The notes under the pieces are model-generated. The model did no database searches. It had not been told where the DNA came from and saw nothing but the letters and a program-made list of their open reading frames with translations. Position numbers and translations under genes: made by a program. Shown piece by piece: positions 1 to 8,235 of a stretch of 64,000 nt of DNA. Location: assembly GCF_011300685.1 (NCBI RefSeq), contig NZ_CP049864.1, forward strand, positions 736,885 through 800,884. The letters are read 5' to 3'. The stretch's first letter is position 1. Every line of letters starts with the position of its first letter. The stretch comes from Lysobacter sp. HDW10 (lineage in GTDB: Bacteria > Pseudomonadota > Gammaproteobacteria > Xanthomonadales > Xanthomonadaceae).

Positions 1-2557
1 CTGCTTCGTACACCGAGACGTCGTCATCGGAATCCAATCGGCACACAACTGGAATGGACACGGTCTCGCCATTTTGGCGATGGACCAAGACCGTCAATTC
101 AGAACGCGGCGCAATCGCCCCACGCACATCAAACGTTTCTGTGCCATCGATCGCGTAGCTATGGCGGCTTTCACCTGGCAAGAATTCCAAGGGCAAGACA
201 CCCATACCAATCAAGTTGGTGCGATGGATGCGTTCAAATCCTTCGGCGACGATGGCTTCAACACCCGCAAGACGCACACCTTTTGCCGCCCAGTCGCGCG
301 AGGAGCCTTGGCCGTAATCTGCACCGGCGATGATGATCAACGGTTGGCCTCGGTCCATGTAGGTTTCAATGGCTTCCCACATGCGCACCACTTTTCCTTC
401 CGGCTCAATCCGCGCCAACGAGCCCTGTTTCACGCTGCCGTCCTCGTTCTTCACCATTTCATTGAAGAGCTTGGGATTGGCGAATGTGGCGCGTTGTGCG
501 GTTAAGTGATCGCCGCGGTGCGTTGCATAAGAATTGAAGTCTTCTTCGGGCACGTCCATCTTCGCCAAGTACTCGCCCGCCGCGCTGGACGCCATGATGG
601 CGTTCGATGGCGACAAGTGATCCGTGGTGATGTTGTCGCCCAAGACCGCCAAGGGACGCAGACCCGTCATGGTGCGCGGTTTGGCCAAGGCCCCTTCCCA
701 GTACGGCGGACGGCGAATGTAGGTCGACTTTTCGCGCCAGTCGTACAGCGGCGAAACTTTCAAACGCGTGCTGCCACTGCGATCAAACATCGGGTCATAC
801 ACCGCCGTGAAATGCTCGGGCTTCACCGCGCGCTTCACCAAGGCGTCGATCTCTGCGTCGCTTGGCCAAATGTCCTTTAAGTAAACCGGTTGGCCCGATG
901 CGTCGACACCCAACACATCTTTCTCGATGTCAAAACGCACGGTGCCGGCAATGGCATAGGCCACGACCAAAGGCGGTGAGGCGAGGAACGCTTGCTTTGC
1001 GTAGGGGTGAATACGTCCGTCGAAGTTGCGGTTGCCCGACAACACGGCAGTCGTATACAAATCGCGCGCAATGATTTCTTTCTGGATGTCCGGGTTCAAT
1101 GCACCGCTCATCCCGTTGCACGTGGTGCACGCAAACGCCACGATGCCGAAGCCCAGCTGTTCAAGTGCCGTTTTCAGCCCCGCTTCTTGCAAATACAATG
1201 CGACCGCTTTCGAGCCCGGCGCGAGAGACGATTTCACCCAAGGCTTGCGCGTCAATCCTTTGGCGATGGCGTTGCGTGCGATCAAACCCGCGGCAATCAC
1301 GTTGCGCGGATTCGAGGTGTTGGTGCAGCTCGTGATGGCCGCAATAATCACCGCGCCATCCGGCATCAAGCCTTCGGCTTCTTGTGCTTCGGCGCCTGCA
1401 AGGTCGCGGGCAATGCCGCGCTCTGCCAATGCAGACACCGGCAATTGCGCATGCGGATTGGACGGCCCAGCCATGGTGCGGGTGACGCTTGAGAGATCGA
1501 ATTCAAGGACGCGCTCGTAGTCCGCGTCGCGCAGGCTGTCTGCCCACAAACCCGCGGTCTTGGCATAGGTTTCGACCAAGGCCACTTGCGCGTCGCCTCG
1601 ACCCGTCAGACGCAAGTAGTCGAGGGTGTTGTCGTCGATATAGAACATCGCCGCCGTGGCGCCGTATTCGGGTGCCATGTTGCTGATCGTGGCGCGGTCA
1701 CCCACAGTCAATGCCGCCGCGCCTTCGCCATAGAACTCAAGGAATGCACCCACCACTTTTTCTTTGCGCAAGAACGCCGTGAGGGTCAGCACGATATCGG
1801 TGGCGGTGATGCCAGGCTGCGGGCGCCCTGTCAGTGCAACGCCGACGATGTCCGGCAGGCGCATCCACGAAGCACGACCCAGCATGACATTTTCAGCTTC
1901 AAGCCCGCCAACACCGATCGCAATGACGCCCAATGCATCCACATGTGGCGTGTGGCTATCGGTGCCGACGCAGGTGTCCGGATACGCGACACCGTCAGTC
2001 ACACCCACCACCGGCGACATGCGTTCCAAATTGATCTGATGCATGATGCCGTTGCCTGGCGGCACCACATCCATATTTTCAAACGCGTGTCGCGTCCATT
2101 CAATAAAGTGGAATCGATCGTCGTTGCGGCGATCTTCGATGACGCGGTTTTTGATGAAGGCCTCTGGGTCCGTGCCATCGGCTTCTACCGCCAAGGAATG
2201 GTCGACGATCAGCTGCACCGGCACCACAGGATTCACAGCGGCCGGATCACCGCCTTGTTCGGCAATCGCATCACGCAGACCTGCCAAATCGACCAAGGCC
2301 GTTTGCCCAAGAATGTCATGACAGACCACGCGTGCCGGGAACCACGGGAAATCCAGATCCCGTTTGCGTTCGACCAACTGTCCTAGAAAATCGGCAACGC
2401 GCTCAGGTGCCGCGCGACGCACGATGTTCTCGGCAAACACACGACTTGTATAGGGCAGCCCTTTCCAAGCGCCCGGATGTAAGGCCTCCACCGCAGATTG
2501 CGCACTGAAATAGGAGAGATCGGTGCCCGGCAGTGGTTGTTTGTGTTCGGTATTCAT
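1..2557 (-). CDS. acnD: Fe/S-dependent 2-methylisocitrate dehydratase AcnD (3' end cut by window)
   Basis: Translating from the ATG at 2557 gives an open frame of 852 codons with no stop before the window edge, so only a few C-terminal residues are missing (family about 865). The N-terminus (LPYTSRVFAENIVRR, then RKRDLDFPWFPARVVCHD) and the C-terminal GQGSSRDWAAKGVRL are typical of AcnD rather than AcnA or AcnB. The [4Fe-4S] ligands are Cys411 in SCTNTSNP and Cys477/Cys480 in ACTTCNG. AcnD dehydrates 2-methylcitrate in the cytoplasmic methylcitrate cycle for propionate use, normally together with prpC, prpB and prpF. Those partners are not upstream here; prpF would be expected beyond the left edge. 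It diverges from the XRE-controlled operon and its promoter must overlap or abut the operators at 2607-2668. Confidence 0.93.
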   Translation of the reverse strand, partial: MNTEHKQPLPGTDLSYFSAQSAVEALHPGAWKGLPYTSRVFAENIVRRAAPERVADFLGQLVERKRDLDFPWFPARVVCHDILGQTALVDLAGLRDAIAEQGGDPAAVNPVVPVQLIVDHSLAVEADGTDPEAFIKNRVIEDRRNDDRFHFIEWTRHAFENMDVVPPGNGIMHQINLERMSPVVGVTDGVAYPDTCVGTDSHTPHVDALGVIAIGVGGLEAENVMLGRASWMRLPDIVGVALTGRPQPGITATDIVLTLTAFLRKEKVVGAFLEFYGEGAAALTVGDRATISNMAPEYGATAAMFYIDDNTLDYLRLTGRGDAQVALVETYAKTAGLWADSLRDADYERVLEFDLSSVTRTMAGPSNPHAQLPVSALAERGIARDLAGAEAQEAEGLMPDGAVIIAAITSCTNTSNPRNVIAAGLIARNAIAKGLTRKPWVKSSLAPGSKAVALYLQEAGLKTALEQLGFGIVAFACTTCNGMSGALNPDIQKEIIARDLYTTAVLSGNRNFDGRIHPYAKQAFLASPPLVVAYAIAGTVRFDIEKDVLGVDASGQPVYLKDIWPSDAEIDALVKRAVKPEHFTAVYDPMFDRSGSTRLKVSPLYDWREKSTYIRRPPYWEGALAKPRTMTGLRPLAVLGDNITTDHLSPSNAIMASSAAGEYLAKMDVPEEDFNSYATHRGDHLTAQRATFANPKLFNEMVKNEDGSVKQGSLARIEPEGKVVRMWEAIETYMDRGQPLIIIAGADYGQGSSRDWAAKGVRLAGVEAIVAEGFERIHRTNLIGMGVLPLEFLPGESRHSYAIDGTETFDVRGAIAPRSELTVLVHRQNGETVSIPVVCRLDSDDDVSVYEA

Positions 2558-2606
2558 GTGCACTCCGTTTGAACCCCCATTTTACGCGCCTGCCTGAAAC
2601 GCCGAC

Positions 2607-2668
2607 TGTCAAGGTCACTTGACACAAGATAGTTAGGCCGCGTAGTCTTGTGTCAAGCGTCCTTGACA
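2607..2668. promoter_or_regulatory. two 18-bp palindromic operators
   Basis: Two copies of TGTCAAG-N4-CTTGACA lie at 2607-2624 and 2651-2668. Their starts are 44 bp apart, about four helical turns, so they face the same side of the DNA. Each half contains TTGACA, a perfect -35 hexamer, on either strand. The inner halves also form a 12-bp perfect inverted repeat, CTTGACACAAGA at 2618-2629 with its complement at 2646-2657. The natural inference is a repressor site for the XRE protein at 3313, autoregulating its operon and possibly acnD on the other side. Confidence 0.7.
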
Positions 2669-2704
2669 CATCAACGGACGCGCACGAAAAAGAGGGAGAG
2701 TTTC

Positions 2705-3316
2705 ATGTTTTCGCTGCCAAGTTTTGAGATTCGAATGCGTTTTGCACTGGGCTTGGCCCTCGTGTTCGCCGGCGTGGCCCTTGCGGGTGTGATGTGGCCG
2801 GGGTTGATGCCCGAAACGGTGCACGGCTTTTTCACCGGTGTCAGCGTCGGCCTGTTGCTGTGCTGGGTGTGCTTTATGTTGTTACCGCGGTGGTGCAAAG
2901 ACGCCATGGATATCCAGCGTCAAACCAAGGCAGGCCGGCAGTATTTGCGCCGAATGATGCCCGCCATGTTCGCTTACGTCATCCTGCTGCCGATATCCAT
3001 TTTTCTGATTCGCCGCGGGATCGATCAAGTCTTCGTTCGGGCCTTGGTCGCGCTCTTGCCGGTCTTGCCGATTGCTTTGATCTTGTTTGCCTTCATTGAG
3101 TACGTACGCAATGTCGACGAATTTCAACGCAGGGTTGAGCTTGAATCGATTGGCATCGCCGCTTTGGTTGTGTCGCTCGGCTATATGTCAGCGGGCTTCC
3201 TGCAACTGGCCAAGGTCATTCACTTTGATGCGGGTGCGGCGATGATTTGGGTCTTTCCGGTCCTCTCAATCAGCTATGGCTTCGGCAAGTTGTTAGCGTT
3301 GCGCCGCTATCAATGA
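2705..3316 (+). CDS. multi-pass membrane protein paired with XRE regulator
   Basis: A 203-residue integral membrane protein. The ATG at 2705 was chosen because a purine-rich ribosome-binding site (gggagag) ends six bases before it; an upstream in-frame start would place coding sequence over the operator. Hydrophobic helices lie at about residues 12-30, 36-55, 85-105, 110-132, 148-170 and 178-195, with charged loops such as MDIQRQTKAGRQYLRR between them. Its stop overlaps the start of the XRE gene (ATGA), so the two are translationally coupled. Membrane proteins in this position next to a small YozG-type XRE protein are common in proteobacteria, but I know of no defined function and assign none. 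Confidence 0.75.
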   Translation: MFSLPSFEIRMRFALGLALVFAGVALAGVMWPGLMPETVHGFFTGVSVGLLLCWVCFMLLPRWCKDAMDIQRQTKAGRQYLRRMMPAMFAYVILLPISIFLIRRGIDQVFVRALVALLPVLPIALILFAFIEYVRNVDEFQRRVELESIGIAALVVSLGYMSAGFLQLAKVIHFDAGAAMIWVFPVLSISYGFGKLLALRRYQ

Positions 3317-3525
3317 ACAACCGTCTGCGCGACCTTCGTGAACAAATGGGCTGGTCACAAGCAGCGCTTGCCGAGCTGTTGGACGTGTCGCGCCAGACAA
3401 TCAACGCGTTAGAAACTGGCAAATACGATCCGAGCTTGCCACTCGCCTTCAAGATCGCACACGTCTTTGACGAATCGATCGAAAGCATTTTCATCTACGA
3501 ACACCCGGATTCCAAAGGAAGTTAA
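3313..3525 (+). CDS. small XRE-family transcriptional regulator (YozG-like)
   Basis: A 70-residue protein that is almost entirely one Cro/CI helix-turn-helix domain: MGWSQAALAELLDVSRQTINALETGKYDPSL is the diagnostic stretch (residues about 13-43), followed by a short tail with FDESIESIFIYE. This is the usual length for the YozG/HTH_3 single-domain class. It overlaps the membrane protein gene by four bases and is followed three bases later by the S33 peptidase, so it sits inside the operon it probably represses. The paired palindromes at 2607-2668 are the obvious candidate target. Start at 3313 rather than an upstream in-frame codon because of the ATGA overlap. Confidence 0.88.
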   Translation: MNNRLRDLREQMGWSQAALAELLDVSRQTINALETGKYDPSLPLAFKIAHVFDESIESIFIYEHPDSKGS

Positions 3526-3528
3526 TTC

Positions 3529-5088
3529 ATGCAACGCAAATACAGAGTCCTGCTGGCGCTCGTTGCCCTGCTCGCCTTATTCGGCTATCGCTATTGGCAA
3601 AGCCACGCGCCGAAAAAGGCGACGGCAACAGCGACCGCCACTACGGGTAAGCACGCTGCGTCCGACGAATCGGTCAAGCGTCGTCACTACGGTGCGCTGA
3701 CCTTCAATCCTTGCACCCTTTCATCACCGATGGTGCGTGAAGGTGTCACCGCGCAATGCACGACGTATGAAGTGCTCGAGAATCGCAGCAAGCCAGACGG
3801 CCGCAAGATCAAGCTCAACATTGCTTGGATTCCGGCGGACGAAGATGCCGAGCTGCAACCTGATCCCGTGTTTTTCATTGCCGGTGGCCCAGGACAATCC
3901 GCCGTGCAAAGCTATCCGCAGTTGGCCGCGTCATTCAAACGCATTCTCGACAAGCGCGACGTGATTTTGGTCGATCAACGTGGCACGGGTGATTCCAATC
4001 CGCTGAAGTGCAGCAGCAAAGACGCGGAAGGTGATCCGGCAGACGCCGTCACGCCAGCCGCGATCGAAGCGGCAACGCGCGAATGCGTGGCCGAGCTCTC
4101 GAAGATTGCAGATCTCACGCAATACGACACCACAACGGCCGTTGCCGATTTGGATGACGTGCGTAAAGCCTTGGGTGCCGAGAAGATCAATGTCATGGGC
4201 GTGTCCTACGGCACCCGCGTTGCGCAACAGTACGCCATGCGCTATCCGCAAAGTACACGCACGATCGTGTTGGATTCCGTTGTGCCGAACAGCACCATCC
4301 TCGGCAATATCTGGGCGCGCAATCTGGAAGACGCATTGACGCGTCAGTTCGCCTTGTGCACGCGCAACGAAGCTTGCGTCAAAGCCGTAGGCAACCCGCG
4401 TGAATCATTGGACATCGTGATGGCCACCCTGCGTAAGGGCCCGGTACCGGTGACCTATCGCGACCCCACCACCGGTGAATTCAAATCAGACACGCTGAAG
4501 GCAAATGAAGTCGCCAACCTTGTTCGCATGTTTGCGTATATGCCGGCGATGGCCGCTTTGATTCCGCATCAATTGCATGAAGCCGCGCAAGGTCGCTACG
4601 AGAGCCTGAAAGCCATGTCCGACATGCTGACCTCGGGTCTGGAAGACCAAATGATGATGGGCATGCAGATGTCGGTCATCTGTACAGAAGACGGTGACAA
4701 CGTGGTCTCGGATGCGGCCGACAAGAACACCGTGCTTGGCACCAGCCTGACCGATGCGATGTCGACGATGTGCAAGGTTTGGCCCAAAGGCAAGATGCCG
4801 GCTGACTTCCACAACCCGTTGTCCACTGACGTCCCGGCGCTGGTGTTGGAAGGCGAATTGGATCCTGTCACGCCGCCCAAATTTGGCGAGGAAACCGTCA
4901 AGACCTTGAAGAACGGTCGCTTGTTTGTGCTGCGCGGCCAAGGCCACAACGTGATTGGTGTGGGCTGTATGCCGAAGCTGTTCGCGAAATTCATTGAAAC
5001 CGCGGATGCGAAACAACTCGATGGCAAATGCCTCGACAACCTGTCGTACACGCCCCCCTTCACTTCCTATAACGGATGGACCCCATGA
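3529..5088 (+). CDS. secreted/membrane-anchored S33-type alpha/beta hydrolase (TAP-like peptidase)
   Basis: 519 residues. The N-terminus has a short basic start and a hydrophobic stretch (about 6-20), so it is exported or anchored in the inner membrane facing the periplasm. The alpha/beta-hydrolase core shows the oxyanion motif GGPGQS (119-124), nucleophile elbow GVSYG with Ser226, acid Asp445 in LEGELDPVTPP and catalytic His473 in GQGHN. This layout is that of tripeptidyl/prolyl aminopeptidase-like S33 enzymes. A ribosome-binding site (aaaggaag) precedes the ATG. It lies three bases after the XRE gene and its stop overlaps the ABC ATPase start, so all five genes are probably one transcript. 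Likely role: peptide or ester hydrolysis at the envelope; substrate unknown. Confidence 0.85.
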   Translation: MQRKYRVLLALVALLALFGYRYWQSHAPKKATATATATTGKHAASDESVKRRHYGALTFNPCTLSSPMVREGVTAQCTTYEVLENRSKPDGRKIKLNIAWIPADEDAELQPDPVFFIAGGPGQSAVQSYPQLAASFKRILDKRDVILVDQRGTGDSNPLKCSSKDAEGDPADAVTPAAIEAATRECVAELSKIADLTQYDTTTAVADLDDVRKALGAEKINVMGVSYGTRVAQQYAMRYPQSTRTIVLDSVVPNSTILGNIWARNLEDALTRQFALCTRNEACVKAVGNPRESLDIVMATLRKGPVPVTYRDPTTGEFKSDTLKANEVANLVRMFAYMPAMAALIPHQLHEAAQGRYESLKAMSDMLTSGLEDQMMMGMQMSVICTEDGDNVVSDAADKNTVLGTSLTDAMSTMCKVWPKGKMPADFHNPLSTDVPALVLEGELDPVTPPKFGEETVKTLKNGRLFVLRGQGHNVIGVGCMPKLFAKFIETADAKQLDGKCLDNLSYTPPFTSYNGWTP

Positions 5089-5840
5089 TCACGGCGGAAT
5101 CCTTACATAAAACCTTTGCCGGTAAAGGCAAGAAAGACGCGCCGGTCGTCGCGGTCAACAATGTGGGCTTTACCGCCCGCGACGGCGAAATCACCGGGCT
5201 CCTCGGCCCGAACGGCGCCGGCAAGACCACCACGATGCGCATGCTCTACACGCTCATGCGCCCAGACCAAGGTCGCGTCTTGGTCGATGGTATCAATGTT
5301 GCGGATGATCCGATTGCGGTCCGGAGCAGCATCGGTGTGCTGCCGGATGCGCGTGGCATTTACAAGCGACTGACGGCACGCGAAAACATCCGCTACTTCG
5401 GCGAGTTGAATGGCATGAGCAGTGCGGCCATCGAAGCGCGCATCGCCTCCTTGGCGAAAGCACTTCAAATGGAAGACTTTCTCGATCGTCAAACCGAAGG
5501 TTTCAGTCAAGGTCAACGCACCAAGACAGCCATCGCGCGCGCATTGGTGCATTCACCGAAGAACGTGATTTTGGATGAACCCACCAATGGTCTGGATGTG
5601 ATGACCACGCGTGGCTTGCGCACATTCTTGCGCCAGCTGAAACAGGAAGGGCATTGTGTGATTTTCTCCAGTCACATCATGCAAGAGGTGTCTGCTTTGT
5701 GCGATCGCATTGTGATCATTGCCAACGGTCGCGTCATGGCCGAAGGCACACCGGATGAACTTCGCGACAAGGCGGGTGAACAAAATCTTGAAGACGCGTT
5801 CGTGCGTCTGATCGGTACTGAAGAAGGATTGCACGCATGA
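5085..5840 (+). CDS. natA: ABC transporter ATPase, NatA type
   Basis: A 251-residue cytoplasmic ATP-binding subunit. Walker A is GPNGAGKTT, the signature is FSQGQRTKTAIARAL (the variant SQGQ form typical of NatA/CcmA-type exporters) and Walker B is NVILDEPTNGLD. I prefer the ATG at 5085, which overlaps the upstream stop as ATGA and has ggatgg just ahead of it, over an in-frame ATG at 5076. It overlaps the permease gene by four bases. NatA partners NatB to export sodium in Bacillus; here the substrate is not proven and the operon's S33 peptidase and XRE regulator suggest stress or toxic-compound export. Confidence 0.88.
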   Translation: MITAESLHKTFAGKGKKDAPVVAVNNVGFTARDGEITGLLGPNGAGKTTTMRMLYTLMRPDQGRVLVDGINVADDPIAVRSSIGVLPDARGIYKRLTARENIRYFGELNGMSSAAIEARIASLAKALQMEDFLDRQTEGFSQGQRTKTAIARALVHSPKNVILDEPTNGLDVMTTRGLRTFLRQLKQEGHCVIFSSHIMQEVSALCDRIVIIANGRVMAEGTPDELRDKAGEQNLEDAFVRLIGTEEGLHA

Positions 5841-7003
5841 GCCGCTTGAAGACTGTATTGACCAAAGAGCTCAGAGAGCTGTCGCGTGATCGCAAGACAC
5901 TCGGCCTGACGTTGTTCATGAGCCCCGTGTTGATCGTGTTGCTGATCTTCGGCATGGGTACATTCATGAAGAAGAAGCACGACTCGCAAATGGACAAGGA
6001 ATTGAACATCGCCATGGTCGGCGCGGAATATGCGCCGAACCTCGTTTCGTACTTGAAAGCGCAGGGTATCCATCTGAAGCAAGTGTCTGATCCTGATGCG
6101 TCGATTCGCAATCAAGATGAAGATGTCTATTTGCGCATCGGTAAAGACTTCGACGAGAAGTGGCGCAAAGGCGAACCGGCGATGGTTGAAGTCGTGAGTG
6201 ATTCGACACGCCAAGATGCGTCGATTCCGGCGCGACGTCTGCAAGCGGAACTTCAGGGCTACAACCAAGTTGTCGGTGGTCTTCGCTTGGTCGCTCGGGG
6301 TATCTCGCCGGCCGTGATCTCGCCGATGGTGGTGACCAACAAGGATCTTTCCACACCTGAAGCGCGTAAGGGCTTGGCGCTGTCGTTCTTGCCGTACTTG
6401 TTGATTCTCGGCGGATTCATTGGTGGCGCGGCGTTTGTGATCGACATGACTGCGGGTGAGCGCGAACGTCAATCTTTGGAACCGTTGTTGACCACGCCTG
6501 CATCGCGCAACGAAATCGTGTCCGGGAAGATCTTGGCCTCGGTGTGCATCGGCATGTTGAGCGTGTTCTTTACCTGTGTAGCATTCAAGTTCGCCGCGGT
6601 GATCACACCGGGTCTGGGCACCATGATGGACGTCAGCATGCTGGCCGTTCTGAAGATGATGTTGATCTTGGTTCCGATGGTCGCGATCGGTTCGGCCTTG
6701 CTGACGGTGATTTCTTCCAACGCGAAATCGGTGAAAGAAGCACAGAGCTATATGTCGATGCTGATGTTGTTGCCGATGCTGCCGACCATCATCTTGATGA
6801 TCAATCCGGTCAAGAACCAGCTGTGGATGTTTGCGATCCCGTTCTTGTCGCAAAACCAATTGTTGTTGAAGGTCTTGCGTAGCGAAAACATCGCGCTGTT
6901 GGAATGGCTCGTCTACTTCGGCGCCAATCTGGCCATCGCTTGGTTGTTGTGGTTCGCAGCGGTCAAGCGGTACCAAAACGAGAAACTTGCGGTGGCTTCC
7001 TAA
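5837..7003 (+). CDS. natB: ABC transporter permease, NatB type
   Basis: 388 residues. One membrane helix near residues 22-42 is followed by a large non-cytoplasmic domain (about 50-180) and then a block of about five helices (190-385). The stretch TAGERERQSLEPLLTTPASRNEIVSGK after the second helix is the hallmark of the NatB/ABC-2 permease family. It is coupled to the ATPase gene by an ATGA overlap and is the last gene of the operon, ending just before a strong terminator. Together the two subunits form an efflux ABC transporter; sodium export is the family prototype, but the real substrate cannot be read from sequence. Confidence 0.87.
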   Translation: MSRLKTVLTKELRELSRDRKTLGLTLFMSPVLIVLLIFGMGTFMKKKHDSQMDKELNIAMVGAEYAPNLVSYLKAQGIHLKQVSDPDASIRNQDEDVYLRIGKDFDEKWRKGEPAMVEVVSDSTRQDASIPARRLQAELQGYNQVVGGLRLVARGISPAVISPMVVTNKDLSTPEARKGLALSFLPYLLILGGFIGGAAFVIDMTAGERERQSLEPLLTTPASRNEIVSGKILASVCIGMLSVFFTCVAFKFAAVITPGLGTMMDVSMLAVLKMMLILVPMVAIGSALLTVISSNAKSVKEAQSYMSMLMLLPMLPTIILMINPVKNQLWMFAIPFLSQNQLLLKVLRSENIALLEWLVYFGANLAIAWLLWFAAVKRYQNEKLAVAS

Positions 7004-7009
7004 GCGCAC

Positions 7010-7040
7010 AAAAAAAGCCCGGGGAAACCCGGGCTTTTTT
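7010..7040. terminator. bidirectional intrinsic terminator
   Basis: A perfect 7-bp stem GCCCGGG/CCCGGGC (7017-7023, 7028-7034) with a GAAA tetraloop is flanked by an A-run on the left and six T on the right. It lies between the convergent natB and TonB-protein genes and can end transcripts from both sides. Confidence 0.93.
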
Positions 7041-7060
7041 CTTGGCTTCGACTTCGTAAA

Positions 7061-8125
7061 TTACGGTTGGAAGTTGATGGTGCGACGAGTGGTTTGCGCA
7101 CTCGAAATCGGCTTGAAGCGCCATTTCTTCACGGCGTTCACCGCATCACGATCGAACAGACGTGAAGTCGAATCCACCACGCGTGCGCTACTGACCGAAC
7201 CATCCGGGTCAACCGTGAATTCAACTTGCACGGTGCCACCTTGATTGGTACGACGTGCAGCAGCCGGGTATCGCGGGCTCGGTGCAGAGACCACAACAAG
7301 CTCATTTGAGCCACCACTGGAAGGACGCGCTGCCGGTTGTGCGGCCTGTGCACGTTGTGCCGCGGCACGATCAGCAGCGGCCTTATCCGCAGCTGCTTTA
7401 TCTGCGGCAGCCTTGTCTGCGGCGGCCTTATCTGCAGCAGCGCGAGCGGCTACGGCATTGGCGGCCGATTGTTGCTCTGCACGTACTTTGTCTGCAGCTT
7501 GCTTCGCAGCCAATTCTTTAGCGGCTTGTTCTTGAAGCTTCTTTTGTTCTTCAATGCGCTTCTTGTTGAGCTCAGCTTCCTTGGCCTTTTCGGCCTCGGT
7601 CAATGCAGGCGCATTGGCAGCTGCAGTCGCTGCAGCCTTCTCACCTTCGCTGATCGAGTTCATCAGGCGCGGCAATGCAGGTGCTGCATTGTCGGTTTTC
7701 TCAAGCAAGGCGTAGAGGCGCTTTGCTTCCGGGAAATCTTTACGTGCGATTGCTTGCTCCGTCGCCATCACGGCATACGGTTGCAAATCAGTCAATGCCG
7801 AAGAAACGCCCGGATCACTGGCAGACTTGTCACGCAACGCGAGGTAGTACTCCATGGCGTTGTCGCCGGCAGGCGCATACATACGTGTATCTGCCAATGC
7901 CTTCTGCGCGGCTTCGCGCAATTGTTCCGCACTCATCGCCGCAACCGCGCTGGACACAGCAGCCGGTGGTGGTGTGGCGGCGGCTTCAGCAGGTGTTTGA
8001 CCCGCCGTCGTAGCTGCATCATCTTTCTTACAAGCGACAATGCCGCTTGCCAATACAGTGCCCAGTGCGGCCACTGCCAAGTAACGCATCGCGCCCGGAC
8101 GGGCGTGTTTTGCGCGCTGATTCAT
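7061..8125 (-). CDS. TonB-family protein with lipoprotein signal and TolA-like Ala-rich helix
   Basis: 354 residues. The ATG at 8125 follows a GGGGGA ribosome-binding site. The N-terminus has a basic head, a hydrophobic stretch and a lipobox-like IVAC with Cys32, then a Pro/Ala-rich segment. Residues about 55-170 are helical without known domain. Residues about 185-265 are a highly charged, Ala-rich helix with five tandem AAADK/R units, like TolA domain II. The last 85 residues are a TonB C-terminal domain (SPRYPAAARRTNQGG, then VEFTVDPDGSV). TonB normally spans the inner membrane through an uncleaved helix; if the lipobox is used, this protein would instead be lipid-anchored, which is unusual. 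It is transcribed in the same direction as mnmE, 110 bases downstream. Confidence 0.8.
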   Translation of the reverse strand: MNQRAKHARPGAMRYLAVAALGTVLASGIVACKKDDAATTAGQTPAEAAATPPPAAVSSAVAAMSAEQLREAAQKALADTRMYAPAGDNAMEYYLALRDKSASDPGVSSALTDLQPYAVMATEQAIARKDFPEAKRLYALLEKTDNAAPALPRLMNSISEGEKAAATAAANAPALTEAEKAKEAELNKKRIEEQKKLQEQAAKELAAKQAADKVRAEQQSAANAVAARAAADKAAADKAAADKAAADKAAADRAAAQRAQAAQPAARPSSGGSNELVVVSAPSPRYPAAARRTNQGGTVQVEFTVDPDGSVSSARVVDSTSRLFDRDAVNAVKKWRFKPISSAQTTRRTINFQP

Positions 8126-8235
8126 GTTTTCCCCCATGGGATAGCGTATTGACCCAGTTGCCATACAACGATGACGTGAGCCGCTTGTCAACTGTACGCA
8201 CGTGTTTTTCGCGATCACCGTCGCAATCGACTTTC

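Noticed and set aside
1118-1132. CACGTG core in acnD as a further parS site
   Set aside because: Flanks (TTG and GTGCA) do not fit parS.
1586-2386. Long open frame on the + strand inside acnD
   Set aside because: It is antisense to the conserved acnD coding sequence and its translation (His/Asp/Arg-rich) resembles no protein.
5672-7009. 445-codon frame antisense to natA/natB
   Set aside because: Composition is dominated by Gln, His and Arg, typical of a shadow frame; the + strand genes have clear ABC motifs.
7376-7435. 15-base tandem units as a mobile or satellite repeat
   Set aside because: They encode the AAADK repeats of an Ala-rich helix; variation is at synonymous positions.
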